The notes: a model not told the origin generated them from the sequence alone. DNA of 64,000 bases from Desmodesmus armatus (GCA_007449985.2 VIIQ02000587.1:248001-312000); one strand, 5' to 3'; shown: positions 1-13,495, numbered from the stretch's first letter. A program made the numbers and translations.

Positions 1-1
1 C

Positions 2-391
2 GATGCAGAAGCCAGCGGGGAGGATGGTGTGCAGGTGGTGCGCTGCCCCAAATCTGGTGTAAACTTCTTCGACTTGGGTGACTTTGAGCGCCAGTTCAGC
101 ATCGCCCGGGAACGTGCCAGCAGCAGCTTGCAGGGCTACCTGACCAAATCCAGCAGCAGGAGTAGCCAAGCCATCAGCACCCTCCCGCAGAAGCCAAAGC
201 CGCAGCAGCAGCAGTCACTGGTGGGTGCTGGCAGCCAGGGTCAACAGCAGCAGCAGAATCGCAGCTCTGTGGTGCTTCCCAGCGCGCGGCGCTCAGCGGC
301 TGCCGCCGCTGCAGTGGCTGTGCCTGGTGGCAGCAGGAGGGTGACAGGCAGCGTCAGCCCCAGCCCCAGCCAACCCACGTCATCTGTATGA
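2..391 (+). CDS. 3' end of an unidentified protein-coding gene
   Basis: The reading frame is open from the left edge and ends at a TGA at 389-391, so only the C-terminal 129 residues are visible. They begin with an acidic stretch (DAEASGEDG), continue with a probably folded segment (GVNFFDLGDFERQFSIARE), and then become a low-complexity Ser/Gln/Ala tail. I do not recognise the family. A TGTAA polyadenylation signal 30 bases after the stop supports this being the true 3' end. The gene is convergent with the methyltransferase gene to its right. Confidence 0.6.
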   Translation, partial: DAEASGEDGVQVVRCPKSGVNFFDLGDFERQFSIARERASSSLQGYLTKSSSRSSQAISTLPQKPKPQQQQSLVGAGSQGQQQQQNRSSVVLPSARRSAAAAAAVAVPGGSRRVTGSVSPSPSQPTSSV

Positions 392-2930
392 GGTGCAGGC
401 CAAGCAGGTTCCTGGGTGTCTGTAAACCTGAGAAATATGATGTGGCCGCCACACCAGGACTCTCACCTGCATGTTGACATGGCCGTGTATCCTTCCGGGC
501 CAGGGAATTGTGTTGCTGTCAGCCCACTGTAGGATCGATTTTGTTAGCGTGACTTTGTGGGTGTGTTTTGATTTTCCACCTCTTGTGGACAAGTAGAGGC
601 TGTATGAATGAGTGACGGTGCATCAGTGACATCATCCCTTTGAGCCAGTGTGTGAACAACTGTGTGTGTACCAAGGTGATGGTGGGGCTGACCAGGGTCA
701 GCAGGGCTTTGTGAGCAGAAGGCATGTCTCTGTGTGTGTCTGTTTGCCAACAGGCTGCAAGGCTGGTCAGTGGCCAGGGGCTTTGATGGGGTTGCGTAAT
801 CAGTACAGGTGGTAGTGTTACAGCAGTATGTGTTCTTGCAGTTGTCTGCTAAGCCTGTCAGGTCTTCTTGCAGCTGCAGCCCAAGCTGCGGGCTGTTGTG
901 CTGGTTTGCAGCTGCAGCAAGCCCAGTGCCAGTGTTTCTAAGTCGGCAGGTGCAGACACCAGGTGCGGTTTGATGTGAGTCATCCATCAGATTGATCAAA
1001 GTGGTAGTTTGGTACAGAGTATGGTGCTTCTTGGCTGCGTAGCTGTCTGGCTGTGGGTGAACGCTTGTTTGCCCGGCCCCATGGTTGGTCACTGACTGCT
1101 GCACAGCTGGGCCGCAGCAACTGTGGCTTGTCACAGCCCAACAGCGCATGAGGGGTCCTTACTTGCAAGCAGCCGCCTCCATTGTGACATGTGGTGAGCA
1201 CGGCTGTCGCTGCAGTCAAGGGCGTGGGAGGGATCTGCCTGGGACATTTGATCTGGTGTAGACAGATTGACTGGTGTCACTTGTACTCCACACTCGGTAT
1301 GTGTCCTTGACATCCGGCAAGCACTGTGTCCTGTGACGCTTTGCTGTCCGTTTGTGCTTTTGTGCTATGTGCCACAGGCGGCCTGTGGGCTGGGCTGGTA
1401 TGCCTGTGGGTCTGAAAAGAAGCTGGTGGCAGAGAGCGATGAGGCCCAAGCTGTCCATGCTGGGGATGCCACTGGCAGTGCCAATACCAGCACACGTGTA
1501 TGGTAGTTCCATTGCTTAGGGGGTCACACTTGTTGGCGCTTGGTGGGTGATTGCCCTCCATTCAGGCTGGACAGCAGAATCAGTCCCCATGTCAGTTTTG
1601 CGTAGTGCTCCCTCAATTCCCTTGGCTCCAGGGAGGCAAGTCAAATTAGCAAAAGCCATGGGCGAATGGGGCTGCAGCAGCTGGGACAAACCATTGCTGC
1701 AGCACCCACGGTGGTTGCATGCGGTCCGAAATTGGTTTTTTCTGCCTTCTTTTGTGAGTTCATCAGCCGGGTCACACAGACCTGGGGTGCTGCTCCCTTA
1801 TGCATATTGTTTCCAGGACACCCATGAGGTTTCTTGGCGTGTGTACTCAGGATGACATGACAGGCCACAGCCCCATAGTAGAGTTGCTGGTATTTTTAAA
1901 AGTGTACCTTTTTGCATGGGTGCGGAAGGAACATGTTGACAGGCCCAGTTCAACTGTGTAATGATTGTGCCAGTTCAACATTGCTTGGCACTGTTTGCAA
2001 CACAGTAGCCAATGGAAGCAGAACCCTTTCACTGCCAGCGGCCACCTGACTCAGTAAGTGGCAGTCATGTTGCATCTTGTCACCATCCCAAAACACTGTC
2101 AGCACATGGTCCTGGGACCCTGACCCTGCCACAACCATGCAAAAGCAGGGGCAAGAACAGACGTTTAGAGTGGTGGATGATGGTTTGCGTTGCAGGGTAG
2201 GAACAGTGGGGCACTGGGTGCACACATCAATGGGCTCCCCTTGATTGCAGTGGCAGCCTTCTCCAGCCTTGACCATCTTGATGCTGCCTGTACAAGACTC
2301 TGCCGCTCACTACAGTACGGCATGCCTGGTGGTCACTGTGACAACAACACTGTGACACATGTGCAGCAAGACTGGTGCAGCAAGTGGTCCTGGCTGTGGC
2401 ACAACAAAGAATCAAGCCAGTAGGCTACCAACTACCTGCATAGACACAGGCTCCTGCACAGCCAGATGCAGTTCAATGTGCCAGGGGCTCGGGCTGAACT
2501 GCTGCACGGACCCAACACCAAGACTCCAGTACCACTCATCTAGGCTCCCTCAACTTTTCATCCCCACAGCAACTGTTGATCACACAACACAGATGAAGGT
2601 GATGCCACACCAGGTTGAGTGTCACTAGCTAGTATCTCCAGACAACACCTAGTCCCAAACATGCGTACCACAGTCAGGCCACACGTGACGGCCTCAAGTG
2701 ACAGGCACCCGTAGCCTGGAGGAAGAGGCCAAGCATACGTCACACAGCTACTCTGCAATGCCGATCAACAGGCTGGGACCGCCAGCCATACACCTCTCAT
2801 ATGCAAGTTTGCAAAGTTTGCCAGCACACGTATTTCTAGCCACAGCGGATGCCTGCCTGCCTGCCTGCCTGCAGAACATGCAAGGGCACCTAGACACTCA
2901 CACCATCACATACTGGCCCCTTCCCAAACA
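392..2930. other. Gene-poor interval between two convergent genes
   Basis: No frame here shows a recognisable domain or a consistent exon-intron pattern. The sequence is GT/CA-rich and includes a short (TGCC)n run near 2850. It should hold the 3' UTRs of the left-edge gene and of the methyltransferase gene that ends at 2931. A TGTAA on the minus strand at about 817-821 is the only polyadenylation signal I noticed for the latter, and it is far from the stop. Confidence 0.5.
421..425 (+). terminator. TGTAA polyadenylation signal of the left-edge gene
   Basis: TGTAA is the usual polyadenylation signal of chlorophycean nuclear genes. This copy lies 30 bases after the stop codon at 391, which would give a short but acceptable 3' UTR. 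Confidence 0.4.
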
Positions 2931-5900
2931 TCAGCAGTGCGCGCACGCTGCTGCTGCTGCTGCTGCTGCCGCCGCACCGCGCAGATATACGAGCTCCTTC
3001 CGTGGCAGCAACAGCACGTTGTCGTCTGCTGACTTCCTGATCTGCTCCTCTTTTGGCAAGTTGACCCAACCGCGGCACGTAGAGGCACCGCAGTTGCAGC
3101 GCAGCTGATCGTCGCCGCTGAACCGGTAGTCGTACGTTGCCTCAACACCTGACAGCATCACCAGGACAACAGCACTTTCAGCGTCACAGCGACAGTGATA
3201 GCGTGCTGACGCATCCCAGAACTTCAGGGCATGGGAAGCACAGAGATGACATGCAGGGGCGTTTTGCTATTCCTCTTGCAAAGTGCTGGAAACATGGGCA
3301 CTGCATCACAAGCCCAGCCCGGGTGCGCTTACTTCTCCCTGCATCAGTGGAAAGCACGTACTGAACCACACGCAGGATGGCAACAGCTGCTCCCAGTGCA
3401 GTGATCCCACATAGCCTACCCTGCTATACATGCTCTGTTGTCAGCAAAGTTTCCAATCCAGCCTCACCTGCGTCCAGGTCCCGTGCTGCGATGATGATGA
3501 CGTGATCCTCCAGCAGCCCGCTGTCAGGGTTGCGCACGGTGATGATGCGGCTGTAGGCCACAGGTGCGCAGCTGTGGTTGATCAGGTGCGCCATGTTGCC
3601 AGCACGCGTGGCGTCCACACTGAACTCATCGTTCAACTGGAAGATGTACGTGCCTGCAAAAAATGATGTCAGCACGGCACAGGAGTAGGGCTGTGAGACC
3701 ATGCCACACTACTGCGTCAGTGACGCAGCTGACCTTGACAGGCAGAGGGGTGAAGAGGGACGGGGGACACAAAGCAAGGACACATCAGGCTTCCTTGAGG
3801 CGTTGTCGATGCAACAGAGTGCAGGAACGACAGGCAGCTGAGGCACTGCTTTGCGCTGAAGGTGCAGTGGGGTGCGCACCTGACCCCACGATGCCGTTGT
3901 ACACCGTCCGCTCCAGCTGGTCTGTCACCAGAGGCCGCACCAATGAGCCCTGGTACTCAATGATGTAGTCACCTGCAGGAAGGGGAGGACGGATAAAGCA
4001 AGTGGCAGTGTGGCTGTCAAACATCATAGCTAGATTTGCTACATGGGAGGGCTCCTTGAAGGCGCTAGCCCATCAGCAGGTTGATACACCATCTGTGCGT
4101 CAAGCAGCAGCTGTATTAAGACGCATCAAGAACCTGAAACTTACTGAGCGCTTCATGCATGGGATGGACCCATCATCACCCCGTTGAGTCCTGCCTTGCA
4201 TGCAGGGGCCCACCCACCCATCCACCCAACGCACCTGCTTTGTGCGGTCGTTTCAGGAAGACCCCGGTGCCATGGATGGCACTCTTGCCGGTACACAGCC
4301 TGTCATTGACGGTCCGCACCATCTCCCGGTACCTCTCCGCCTGAGACAACGGCACTCCACCACCAGAACGCCCAGCAGCCTCCTTACTACCCGCCACCTG
4401 CAGCTCCTGTATCTGCAGCCGCTCCTGCAACAGCTGCAGCACGCAGCTGCTGCCGCTCGCACCACCACCACCGCCGCCTGCTGCAGCCGCCGACTGCCGG
4501 TGCTGCTGCTGCAGCTGCTGCTGGTCGTACTGCGCTGCCGCCCACAGCCGGCCAGCTGGCGGCGGCTGCTGCAGCTGCTGCCGCACTGTCCCGCTGCGGC
4601 CAGTCACCAGGTGCGGCGTGGCCTGCATGTAGAGCCGCTTGCGCATCGACACCGCCAGCTGCTCAGGAGCCTTCATGTGGCGCCTGCTGGACACGTCCCA
4701 CGGCCGGCTGCGGGCTGATGTGCCCTCAGGGGCCCTCTCACTGGACCCATGCAGCATCACACCCTCACGCCTGCCAGCACCGCCCCTGCCTACCCCAGGC
4801 CCTGCGGGACCCCCTGCTGGCGGTGGAAGCACCTGGCTGCTGCCAGACCGGCTGCCACTGCCGCTGGCGTTCCGGCCGCCGCCTGACACAGCAGCAGCAG
4901 CAGCTGCCTCGGCAACAGCAGGGCTGGGTTCACGGGAGGGTGTTGCCTCCGTGCTGTGGCTGTCAGGGCCCGCTGCAGCTGCTGCTGCCGCTGCTGTGGC
5001 AGAGCTGCTGGGTCGCTGCAGGCGCGTGTGCGGCGTGGTGCCGCGGTTGTGCAGCCGCACACCTTGCAGCCCCTCAGCCAGGGTCCGGTGCCGTGGGCAG
5101 TAGCACACCAGCCGGCAGTTGTCCCCAGCCAAGGTGCCCCCTCTCGTCGACTTGTGGGCCTTGCGGCTCTTGGAGCGAGACCCCTTGCCAGCCCCAGCGC
5201 AAGCTGGACCAGACCCACCCGGCCCACCTGCTGTTGGGTTACCCTGCTGTTGGGTGAGCTGGGCCAACTCGGCCCCTGGCTGCTGCTGCTGCTGTGCCCC
5301 TCCCAGCTGCTGCTGTTGCAAGTGCACGGCAGGCTGCAGCATCTGCAGCTGCCCAGCCTGCTGCTGCTGCTGCAAGGGTTGCTGGTGCTGCCCTGCCAGC
5401 TGCTGCTGCTGCTGCTGGGCTGCTGCTGCTGGCGGCTGCTCGCCCCCGTCCTCTGCCTCACTGTCAGAGTCAGGGTCGTCCACCATGAGCATGGGCCAGC
5501 CGGCAGCACGGGCACACGTGGCGTGGAAGGCCTCCCTGCACTTGTCGTGTGCACACTGGATGCAGGCTCCGTAGGACTGCTTGCAGACCTTGCAGGTGAG
5601 GCCGGCACGAGCCTTGGTGGCACGCTGGGTGCCCACAATAGGCTCCATCCTGTGTGAGGGTGTGAGGGTGGAGAACCATCAGGGCAGCAGCACAGAACAT
5701 GTAGATGGTGAGATGATGATGAGGGGCGGTGTGGCAAGACCAGGCAGGGGGCAGCCACCACAGCAATGGGCTGCGGCTGGTCCTTCAAGCTGGTGGTAAG
5801 GGGTAAGTCCATACACTGCACGACAGTGGCAATATGCAGCACATAACACCGGCCTGTATGTGTGGACAATCACACTACCAGATATCCAGCTGCAACGTAC

Positions 5901-8900
5901 AACAACGCACTGCCCCTCTGTCTCTGACAAGAGCTCGCCAACCCACCCACCTTTCATCGTCCCCCACAGTCACGCCAGGCGTCCAAGACGCACACAGCAG
6001 GTGAGACCAGCCCCCCTCAGTGGTCGGCTTCATGACGCCACCTATGCAGGGGCACAGGCTGCAGGCAGGCGGCTGCCTCAGCACGGGCCCCTGTGACTGG
6101 TGCTGCAGACAACAGGTGTCACACATCCATGGGTCGCCATGGGGGTGCCGCTGCACGCCATAGCAACTCATGTGCACCAGCAGCCTGCGACAAGCAGCAA
6201 AACACGCGATACATATGCATAATTGCAATTGACTGAGTTCCTGTTGCATGCGCGTGTGTTGGCTCAGTTGTATCAGCAGACAAACTATCTACCGGCCACA
6301 GGGTGACCTCATCCACTTCACAGGCTCATGCTGATTACGCGGCTACACGGAAGGATGCAAGGACTAGTTGTGTGGTGACCTAACCCTGACAGCTTGCACT
6401 ATGCCACCCCGCGTCCGCCCTCACCCGCAGCCGTCGCACTCCAGCATGTGGTTGCCGTTGACCTCCTGGTCCTCCCCGCAGCTGTCACACAGGTCCTTGC
6501 CACGCCGGTTGATCTGCTGCGCCACCACGCCAGCCGGCAACTTGCTCAGCTCAGCAGAGATCAGGCGGCGCGCCAGCTGCACCTCGGGGGTCTGAACCGA
6601 ACAGCACAGCACAGCACGGCAGATGTCGCCAAGTCAGCACACAGTAGGCCCTATGTGGTTGCCTGGATCAGCTACTGCCCAAGAAGTTGCCCGCTTGCCT
6701 TACCCAGCACCCCCTGGTTTGGACAACTCAACATCAACACACAAGCTGCCTCCCAGACCCTAGCCAGCTCAATCCAATGCACTCAACCCATCCGCAAACT
6801 GCCACGGAAGGGCTGCAACTCCAGCCACGGAAGGGATGCAACTGGCCCTCCATGCAAACCCTACTATATGATCCCTTTCTACACAAGGCGCGCACGTATG
6901 CCTCACCAGGGGTGGCGGGGCAGGCGGCGTGCCCTTCCATGCCAGGAAGCGATCGCAGTACGCTGCATCAGGCAGGCTCTCAATGATGGCATGGATCAGC
7001 GGGTGCTGCAGCCCAAACAACCGGGGGCCACACACGCTCGCAGCACGCGCTGCCACTGCTGCTGCGGACGCCTTGGCGCTGAGGCCCTCCACAGGAGGAG
7101 CGTTCTTGTACAGCTCCTGCCATGCTGCCGTGGGTGTGCTGCCAGTGACCGCAGTGCCGCCCTCAGGTGTCACCCTGCACATGTGCAACGACGGCGACAG
7201 GTTTGCAAGTGCAGTGTACAGGCTGCAGGAGCATGGTGCACATGCACAGTACAGCCGCCAAGGTCACCCCATGCTGTACAGCACTCACTCAGTGCCCCGG
7301 CAGCCACCAACTTGCAGCTCAGGCTGATGAAGACAAGACACACATTCCTGCTGACAAGGGAACGCTGATGTTGACAAAACACACATACCTGCTACTAGGG
7401 AGCCTGACTGCAGTCCAGGGGGCCCTTACAACAGTCACAGCGGCAAGCTCAGCTCAACCGAGCACCCCTGTCCCTCCCGAACCCCAAGCGCACCTGAACA
7501 GCGGCCCAGACCCGTCGGGGTTCCTCAGGATCTCTGCCCGGTACCACACCTCCCTGTCGCCGCTGCTGGGGGTCTTGGCCCGGCGCTCCACCGTGAAGCC
7601 CGCCGGGAAGATGAGCTTGTCGTTGTGGAAGTGCGGGTGCAGGTAATCCACACGCCCCAGGGCCACCAGCCGCAGCCCCTTGGCCACCTGCAACGGCAGC
7701 CGGTGCTTGCTGCTGCCACTGCCACGGTTCGCACCGCTGCCGGGCGCAGCCGTCACTGCGCTGACAAACTCCTGTGCAAACTTCATGAGCTCCTCTATAG
7801 GCATGGAGGGGTCAATGGCGGCAGCGCCGGCATCCGGCTTCCGCTTCTTCTTGCCTGCTGCGCCCGCCGCTGCTGCTGCCCCGCGCTCGTGCTCCCGGTC
7901 CTCGTCCATCCAGCGCTCGTCGTTGTGCTCCGGAACCATCTCGCTGTCAGGCAGGTCGCCCGTCTGAAGCCAGGAAACAGCAGCAGCAGCAGCAACATGA
8001 CATCAGCACACCCAACCCTTGTAACACTGCCAGCAACACGAAAGCGGCCTCAGTCAACAGCAGCACACAGCACCAGACAGCAAGTCAATAGAAGGCAGGC
8101 TTGCAACAGCAAAAGCAGGGCACCACGTTACCGTGACAGACACTGCATGCACTCTCGCATCACAGCATGGCAGTGGCTGCAGGCAGCTCCCACCTTGCAG
8201 TACGTTATGAACTCCCTGAGGCCTATCTGGTAGATCTTGACCATCTTGACCCAATCTGTCTTCCTGCTGGTGCAGGACACCGTCGGCAGCCACAGCCGCT
8301 GCTTGAGGGCAACCTTGGGCGGGATCAGACTAGCCACAGGCACACGCATGCGTGTGTAGTCACCAAAGAACTGCACCGCCACCTGCGCAGGACAGACAAG
8401 AAAATCAATGTGCCAGCACGAGCAGTGTGAGACATGGAGGGTGGAGCAGTGGTGGTGAAAACAGCGCTAACAGAGGGGTGGCGGACGACACCACAGTACC
8501 AGGCTGTACATGTATGTGCGACCTATTGGTCTACAGGTGTACAGCTGATTACACCATAGTGGCAGCTTGGGGCGGTCTGGTTGACCCAAAAACACAAGTG
8601 CTTTTTGCGCCCTGATCTCTGACTCAAGTGCCATCAGCTAGGTATTAGCTCTCAGGCCAGACCATCTGGCAAGCGGTGCAGCAGCACACAACCATTTCGT
8701 AGCTGAGCACCCCGTCAGGTGCCCACAAGGCACGGTTCCTTGTGGCACAAGTGCTTGTCAGGGCATGTGGAGAGAACGCCACTTGCCCTGACAAGCACTT
8801 GTGCCACAAGGAATTATGCCTTGTGGGCACCTGACGGGGTGGTCAGCTACTGAGAAATGCAAAGGACTACGAGCTCAGGCTTCACAAGAAGACAGCATGC

Positions 8901-11900
8901 CATGTGAAGTTCACGCACCTGTGGTATGCTGCAGCGTGAGAACTCCACTGAGAAGTCTGTGGCCTCCTCATGCGAGATGACCAAGCAAGGCCAGGGAGGG
9001 TTGGGTTTCCGCTCCACCCACACAACATCCCCAACCTGCACACTGAACACCTCAGTGCTGCTGCCGCTGCTGCCACCATCAGCTCCCTGTATGTCAGGGG
9101 AGTCCCCCCGCCCTGCTGCTGCTAGCCCTGCTGGGCTGCCGTCCCTGCTCGCTGCGCTGGGCACATCATCCTGCTGCTGGTGCTGGTGCTGTGCCGCTTG
9201 CTGGTGCAGCGCCTTCTTGAGCAGAGACGAGCCAGGGGCCGGGCGGGGCACACTGGCTGGCTGCTGCTGCTGCTGCAGCTGTTCCTGCTGCAGGTTCTGC
9301 TGCCCTGGGAAGGAGTACTGCCCAGACAGCATCTTTCCCCGCTTGGCTGCTGCACCTTCAAACAGGTCGGATCCAGCCTTGCGCTTGCCTGCAGGCGCTG
9401 ACCCTGCTGCCGCTGCCGCTGGCACAGCTGCAGCCGCGCCCTCCTCCTCCTCCCGCTGTTGCTGTTGCTGCTGCTCAGCAGGCACGAAGTCAGAAGCATC
9501 TGACAGATCCATAAGGGTGTTGCCACCATGGCTGGCAGCAGCGGCAGCAGCAGCGACGGCTGCGGCAGCAGCAGGAGGGCCATCTGAAGCAGGGACGGCA
9601 TCTCCAGCGTCCGGTGCAGGCACGGACTTGCTCCGTGCCCCTTGCAAGCTCTTGCGCTTGCCGCCCTTCTTGCCTCCAGATTTGCCGGTGCCCCCTGTCA
9701 CTGCAGGCGCTTTGACCAGCCATGTGGCTGGCGGCGGCTGCCGTGCCTTGATGTAGGCAGCTCCCAGGAAGACCTCGCCCTTCTGTCGCAGCTTGCCAGG
9801 GACAGCCAACTCCTGCAGAGGGCAGCGTGACAGATGCAATGCGGTCACAAGATGCAATGCGGTCGAAGCACAGCCAACTTTGATCAGCAGAGCCGTGCTC
9901 AAGAGATTGAGGAAGCCAGCTCCTGTAGCGTAGCGTAGTGCAGGAACAAGCTCTATGTCTTGAGCCCATCAGAAAAGGACTGTGCTTGCAGGCCCGGCGC
10001 TGTGCATCTCTGCAGGATGGCTGCAGGACGGCCCTCCCCTCCCTCCAAAAATCACATCAATCAGCCATGCAATCTGATGGGCAGACGTCATACCTCCTCG
10101 TCCGACATGTCACCCTTGCTCTGCTTCTTGGCCTGCTTCTTGGCCAGCTTCTGCTCCAGCAGCCGTGCCTGCTCAGAGTACCTGCACAGCACAACACAGC
10201 ACAACACAGCACAACACAGACAGCAGACGGCAAGTGGCCGGCTTGTGGATGGGCTGTTGCTAAGCACATCTGCACCCATGCACAATAAAGAAGAAGAAGA
10301 AGAAGAAGAAGAAGAAGAAGAAGAAGAAGAAGAAGAAGAAGAAGAAGAAGAAGAAGAAGAAGAAGAAGAAGAAGAAGAAGAAGAAGAAGGCACCCACTTG
10401 AGCAGCAGCTGCCGTCATTCATTCAACAGCCTGACACAGAACATGTTAGCGCCTCAGTCCCTGTGCAAGACCAACTGCGCATACAGAGCATGCCACTAAC
10501 GCACGTTGTTGATCCTGCAACACACACAAAGCAGCTGGGTTTTGAATGACGTCAGCGCACCTGTGTGCCAGCTGCTGCAGAGTGACAGCATCAGGCCGTG
10601 GCAACTCCTCGTCTGCAGTGATCAGCAGGCGCACCCGCTCCACACCCATCCACAACCAGTCCGTCTCGCCATCAACGTAAACCACCTGCACGCCACCCAG
10701 CAGCAGCAGCAGCAACAATGCAACAACGCTGCCCTGTCAGTTGTCCAGCCCGGCACATAGGCTGCTGCGCCAATGACTGCACAGGAGCATCGCCATGCGC
10801 AGTCAAAGCAGTACCCACCATGCCGGTGCTGCATATTGCGTCTCCCAGCCGACTCATGAGATGCACGTGGACCACAACTAAGCTGCAGGAGCCCTGTGCA
10901 GCATGAACAACCACTCCAATGACTCCTAGCCCCAGGCACCAACACCGCCCCTATCGGTCTCCCACCTGGTGTCGTGCTGTCTTGGGGTCCCAGGCCACCA
11001 CACTGCCAGCAAACCAGGCGTCATCAATCTCCCAGTACACACGCAGCTGGCGGTTCACCAGGGCCTCAGGAGCCACACGCATGGACACATCCAGCCTGCA
11101 GGGCCGGGGGGGGGGGCAGGTGGCAGCAAGGCGTGACTTGACAGCACGAGAAGGCAGGTCGAGAGTGAGGTGGGCTGGACTGGACGAGGGAAGGGCGACA
11201 AGGGGAAGCCGCAGTGGTTGCCTTGATAAGGCAGCAACACAGTAGTAACGGCAGCAGCGGCCCACCTGCCCGGCAATACTCTAGCCTGCCGTGCGCAGTG
11301 TGTGCTGCGACTAAAGGCACACGCACAATGCAGCACGTACTGGCCTCCGGAACACCCATCAAAGCGACAACCCTGCCTACCACACCCGACCACGACCACG
11401 GGCCAGGTGCATGGCCTGCCCAGCACCCCAACACCTTCCAACAGGAGCGCCACCCTCCAGCTCCCTCGCTAGCATCCTTGCAACACCAACAGGGCCAATG
11501 CGTCTCGTGCACGCACACCATCTGCCCGGCACGGCACGCCATCACGCCCGCACCCTTTGAGCCTGCTGGTCTCTACACCATCACCATCTCCAAGGCACTC
11601 ACTCTCTGAACATGGTGTGGGTGGTGTGTGTGTCAGTGTGTGCTGCGAGGGCATCTTCCAGCTGCTGGTCCAGCACCAGCAGGTCCAGCCGGCCGCCACC
11701 CTGTGGGCCCTCAGGCCCCTGCTGCGCTGCATCCAGCCGCTGCTGGGCCTCATGCAGGGTCGTGGAGGGACCCAGCTGCTGTACCACGCACTCCTGGGGA
11801 CCCACACGCAACACATGAGACACAGGAGGCAGTGTGTGGGTCGATGCATACACATTTGGGATGAGTCGATGCTTATCATGCATTATGTGCTGAGATCAAA

Positions 11901-12521
11901 CCCAGATTCAGCCAGCCCCATGTGGAACACACATGCCTCTCAACCTGCATGCAAATCCGCAGCAGCGGTCTGCACAGAGCTGACAGCACTAGCAAACCTA
12001 CCACTTGGGTGAACTCCAAGCCTGCGATGTTGACTGCGTTGACTTTGCCGTCCTTCAGCAGCTTGTTTGCGGCATTCACGGCAGCCTTGCTGGACACGAA
12101 CCCAGCACCAGCAGCAGCAGCAGTGGCGACAGCAGTCCCAGCGGACCCACTGGACGCTGCTTGACCCAGTGGTGCAGGCACTGGGGCTGCTGCTGCTGTT
12201 GCTGCTGTTGATGCTGCTCGACAGGTGCCTTGCAAGGCTGTTGCTGCAGCCAGTGCTGCCCCTGCTGCTGCGTCGACTGGCGGCGGCCTCTGCGCAGATG
12301 CTGCTGGTGCTGCTGGTGTTGCTGTTGGCCTGGCGGCATCAACACAATCTTGCTGCGCCTGCTGCCCGAGCTGCTGCAAGTGCAGCTGCTGCTGCTGCTG
12401 CTGGCTGGCTGGCTGCTGCTGGCTCTTGTCCGCCAACACGGGCTGTTGCAACTGCTGTTGCTGCTGCTGGCTGGCTGGCTCCTGCTTGCTCTTGTCTGCC
12501 AACACAGCTGCAGCGAAAGGC

Positions 12522-12560
<39 letters not shown>

Positions 12561-12735
12561 CTGGCTGGTTGCTGCTGGCTCTTCTCTGCCGACAAAGCTG
12601 CACCAAAAGGCAGCCAGACTGGACGATGCACCCCAACCTTCTTGACATTGGCAGCCACTGTAGGGGTGGTGTTTGACAGCAGGTGCAGGGGGTGGTGCAG
12701 CTGCTTGCGCCTTGTCCGCTCCCGGCTGCTGCACT
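2931..12735 (-). CDS. Trithorax/ATX-type histone-lysine N-methyltransferase
   Basis: Predicted nuclear enzyme that methylates histone H3, by family most likely lysine 4. Domains in order from the N-terminus: a Gln-rich part (12.0-12.7 kb, repeated LADKSQQQPAS-like blocks); a Tudor-like module split over exons near 11.05 and 10.65 kb (VYWEIDDAWFAGSVVAWD, then VYVDGETDWLWMGVERVRLL); PWWP (9.06-8.92 and 8.38-8.2 kb; VGDVVWVERKPNPPWP, then VQFFGDYTRM); FYRN (about 7.66-7.5 kb); FYRC (7.19-6.92 kb); PHD (6.6-6.4 and 6.2-5.97 kb, ending in the ATX-like GGVMKPTTEGGWSHL); extended PHD at the start of the large exon 4235-5649 (CKVCKQSYGACIQC); SET over 4235-5649, 3880-3972, 3468-3653 and 2931-3148, with the catalytic NHSC motif and a post-SET Cys cluster (CNCGASTCRG). 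Exon phases across SET join cleanly. PWWP, FYRN, FYRC, PHD and SET in this order is the plant ATX1/2 arrangement. The 5' end is uncertain: no convincing ATG or promoter separates it from the Gln-rich gene upstream, and both may be one gene starting at 17015. Confidence 0.8.
8700..8849. mobile_element. Foldback MITE with near-perfect 72-base arms
   Basis: The left arm from 8700 and the reverse complement of the right arm ending at 8849 match over about 72 bases with about five mismatches, leaving a loop of only a few bases. Both ends begin TAGCTGA, so TA could be a target-site duplication with ends of the form GCTGACCACCCCGTCAGG. No coding capacity. It lies inside an intron of the methyltransferase gene, between the two exons that encode the PWWP domain. 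The form fits a Tc1/mariner-type non-autonomous element; that class is inferred only from the TA ends. Confidence 0.8.
10288..10389. repeat. (AAG)34 microsatellite
   Basis: About 34 uninterrupted AAG units (CTT on the gene's strand). It lies in an intron of the methyltransferase gene, just 5' of the exon that encodes KQAKKQSKGDMSDEEV. Read on the gene's strand it is an extremely long pyrimidine tract next to a 3' splice site. Confidence 0.95.
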
Positions 12736-13463
12736 ACCACCCCTGCTGGCTGTGGCAGTGACTGCTGCAGCTGGGCACCCTGCTGCTGCTGCTGCACTGC
12801 TGTTAAACCCTTCGCTGAAGCTGCTGTTGAAGCAGCTGTAGTTGGTGCTTCTTGGCCACTCAAAGGTGCACCCTGCTGCTGCTGCTGCTGCTGTTTATGC
12901 TGCTTCGCATCCTGTGGTAGCTGCGCAGCTGGTTGGGGATGCGTGTGTTTGGAGCTCTCCTGCTGGCTGATCGCCCGCCCTGTCCTGCGCACCGCATCTC
13001 TGTTAGCAGCAGCTTGGGAAGCAGCCTGTAGAGCAGCGACTGCTGCAGCTGCTGCAGCGGCGAACACAGACTGGTTGACCCTATCCCCTGCGCTTCTTGA
13101 GGTGCTGACCTCCTGCCCCAACTGAAGCCGCTGGCTGGCTGCTGAGGCGGTTGGCTTCTTGGTAGGAACAGCACTACGTGCAGCAGTGCTGCTGGCGGCA
13201 AGTTTGCAAGGGGGCCTTGCCAGTGCTGCTGCTGCGGCTGCAGCCTGCCCTGTGCTGCTGCCGTCCTGGTGCTGCTGCTGCTGTGACCGCGTCTCTCTTT
13301 GCTGCTGCTGCGGCAGCGGCGCAGCTGCCGAGTGGCGCTGCTGACCTGGCAGCGTCTGCACCTCTGCCGGTTGCGAGCACGCCTTAGGCACAGCAGGTGC
13401 TTCCTGCTGCTGGCCGCAACCACCAACGGTGCAGCAGGACAACTTGCCTGTGCACGCGACTGC

Positions 13464-13495
<32 letters not shown>

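Noticed and set aside
4200..5657. Long plus-strand frames rich in Leu, Cys and Ala
   Set aside because: They are antisense shadows of the methyltransferase exon 4235-5649, which has clear PHD and SET motifs on the other strand.
9960..10499. Plus-strand frame with a long poly-Glu run, and minus-strand poly-Leu and poly-Ser frames over the same bases
   Set aside because: All are translations of the AAG microsatellite, which lies in an intron.
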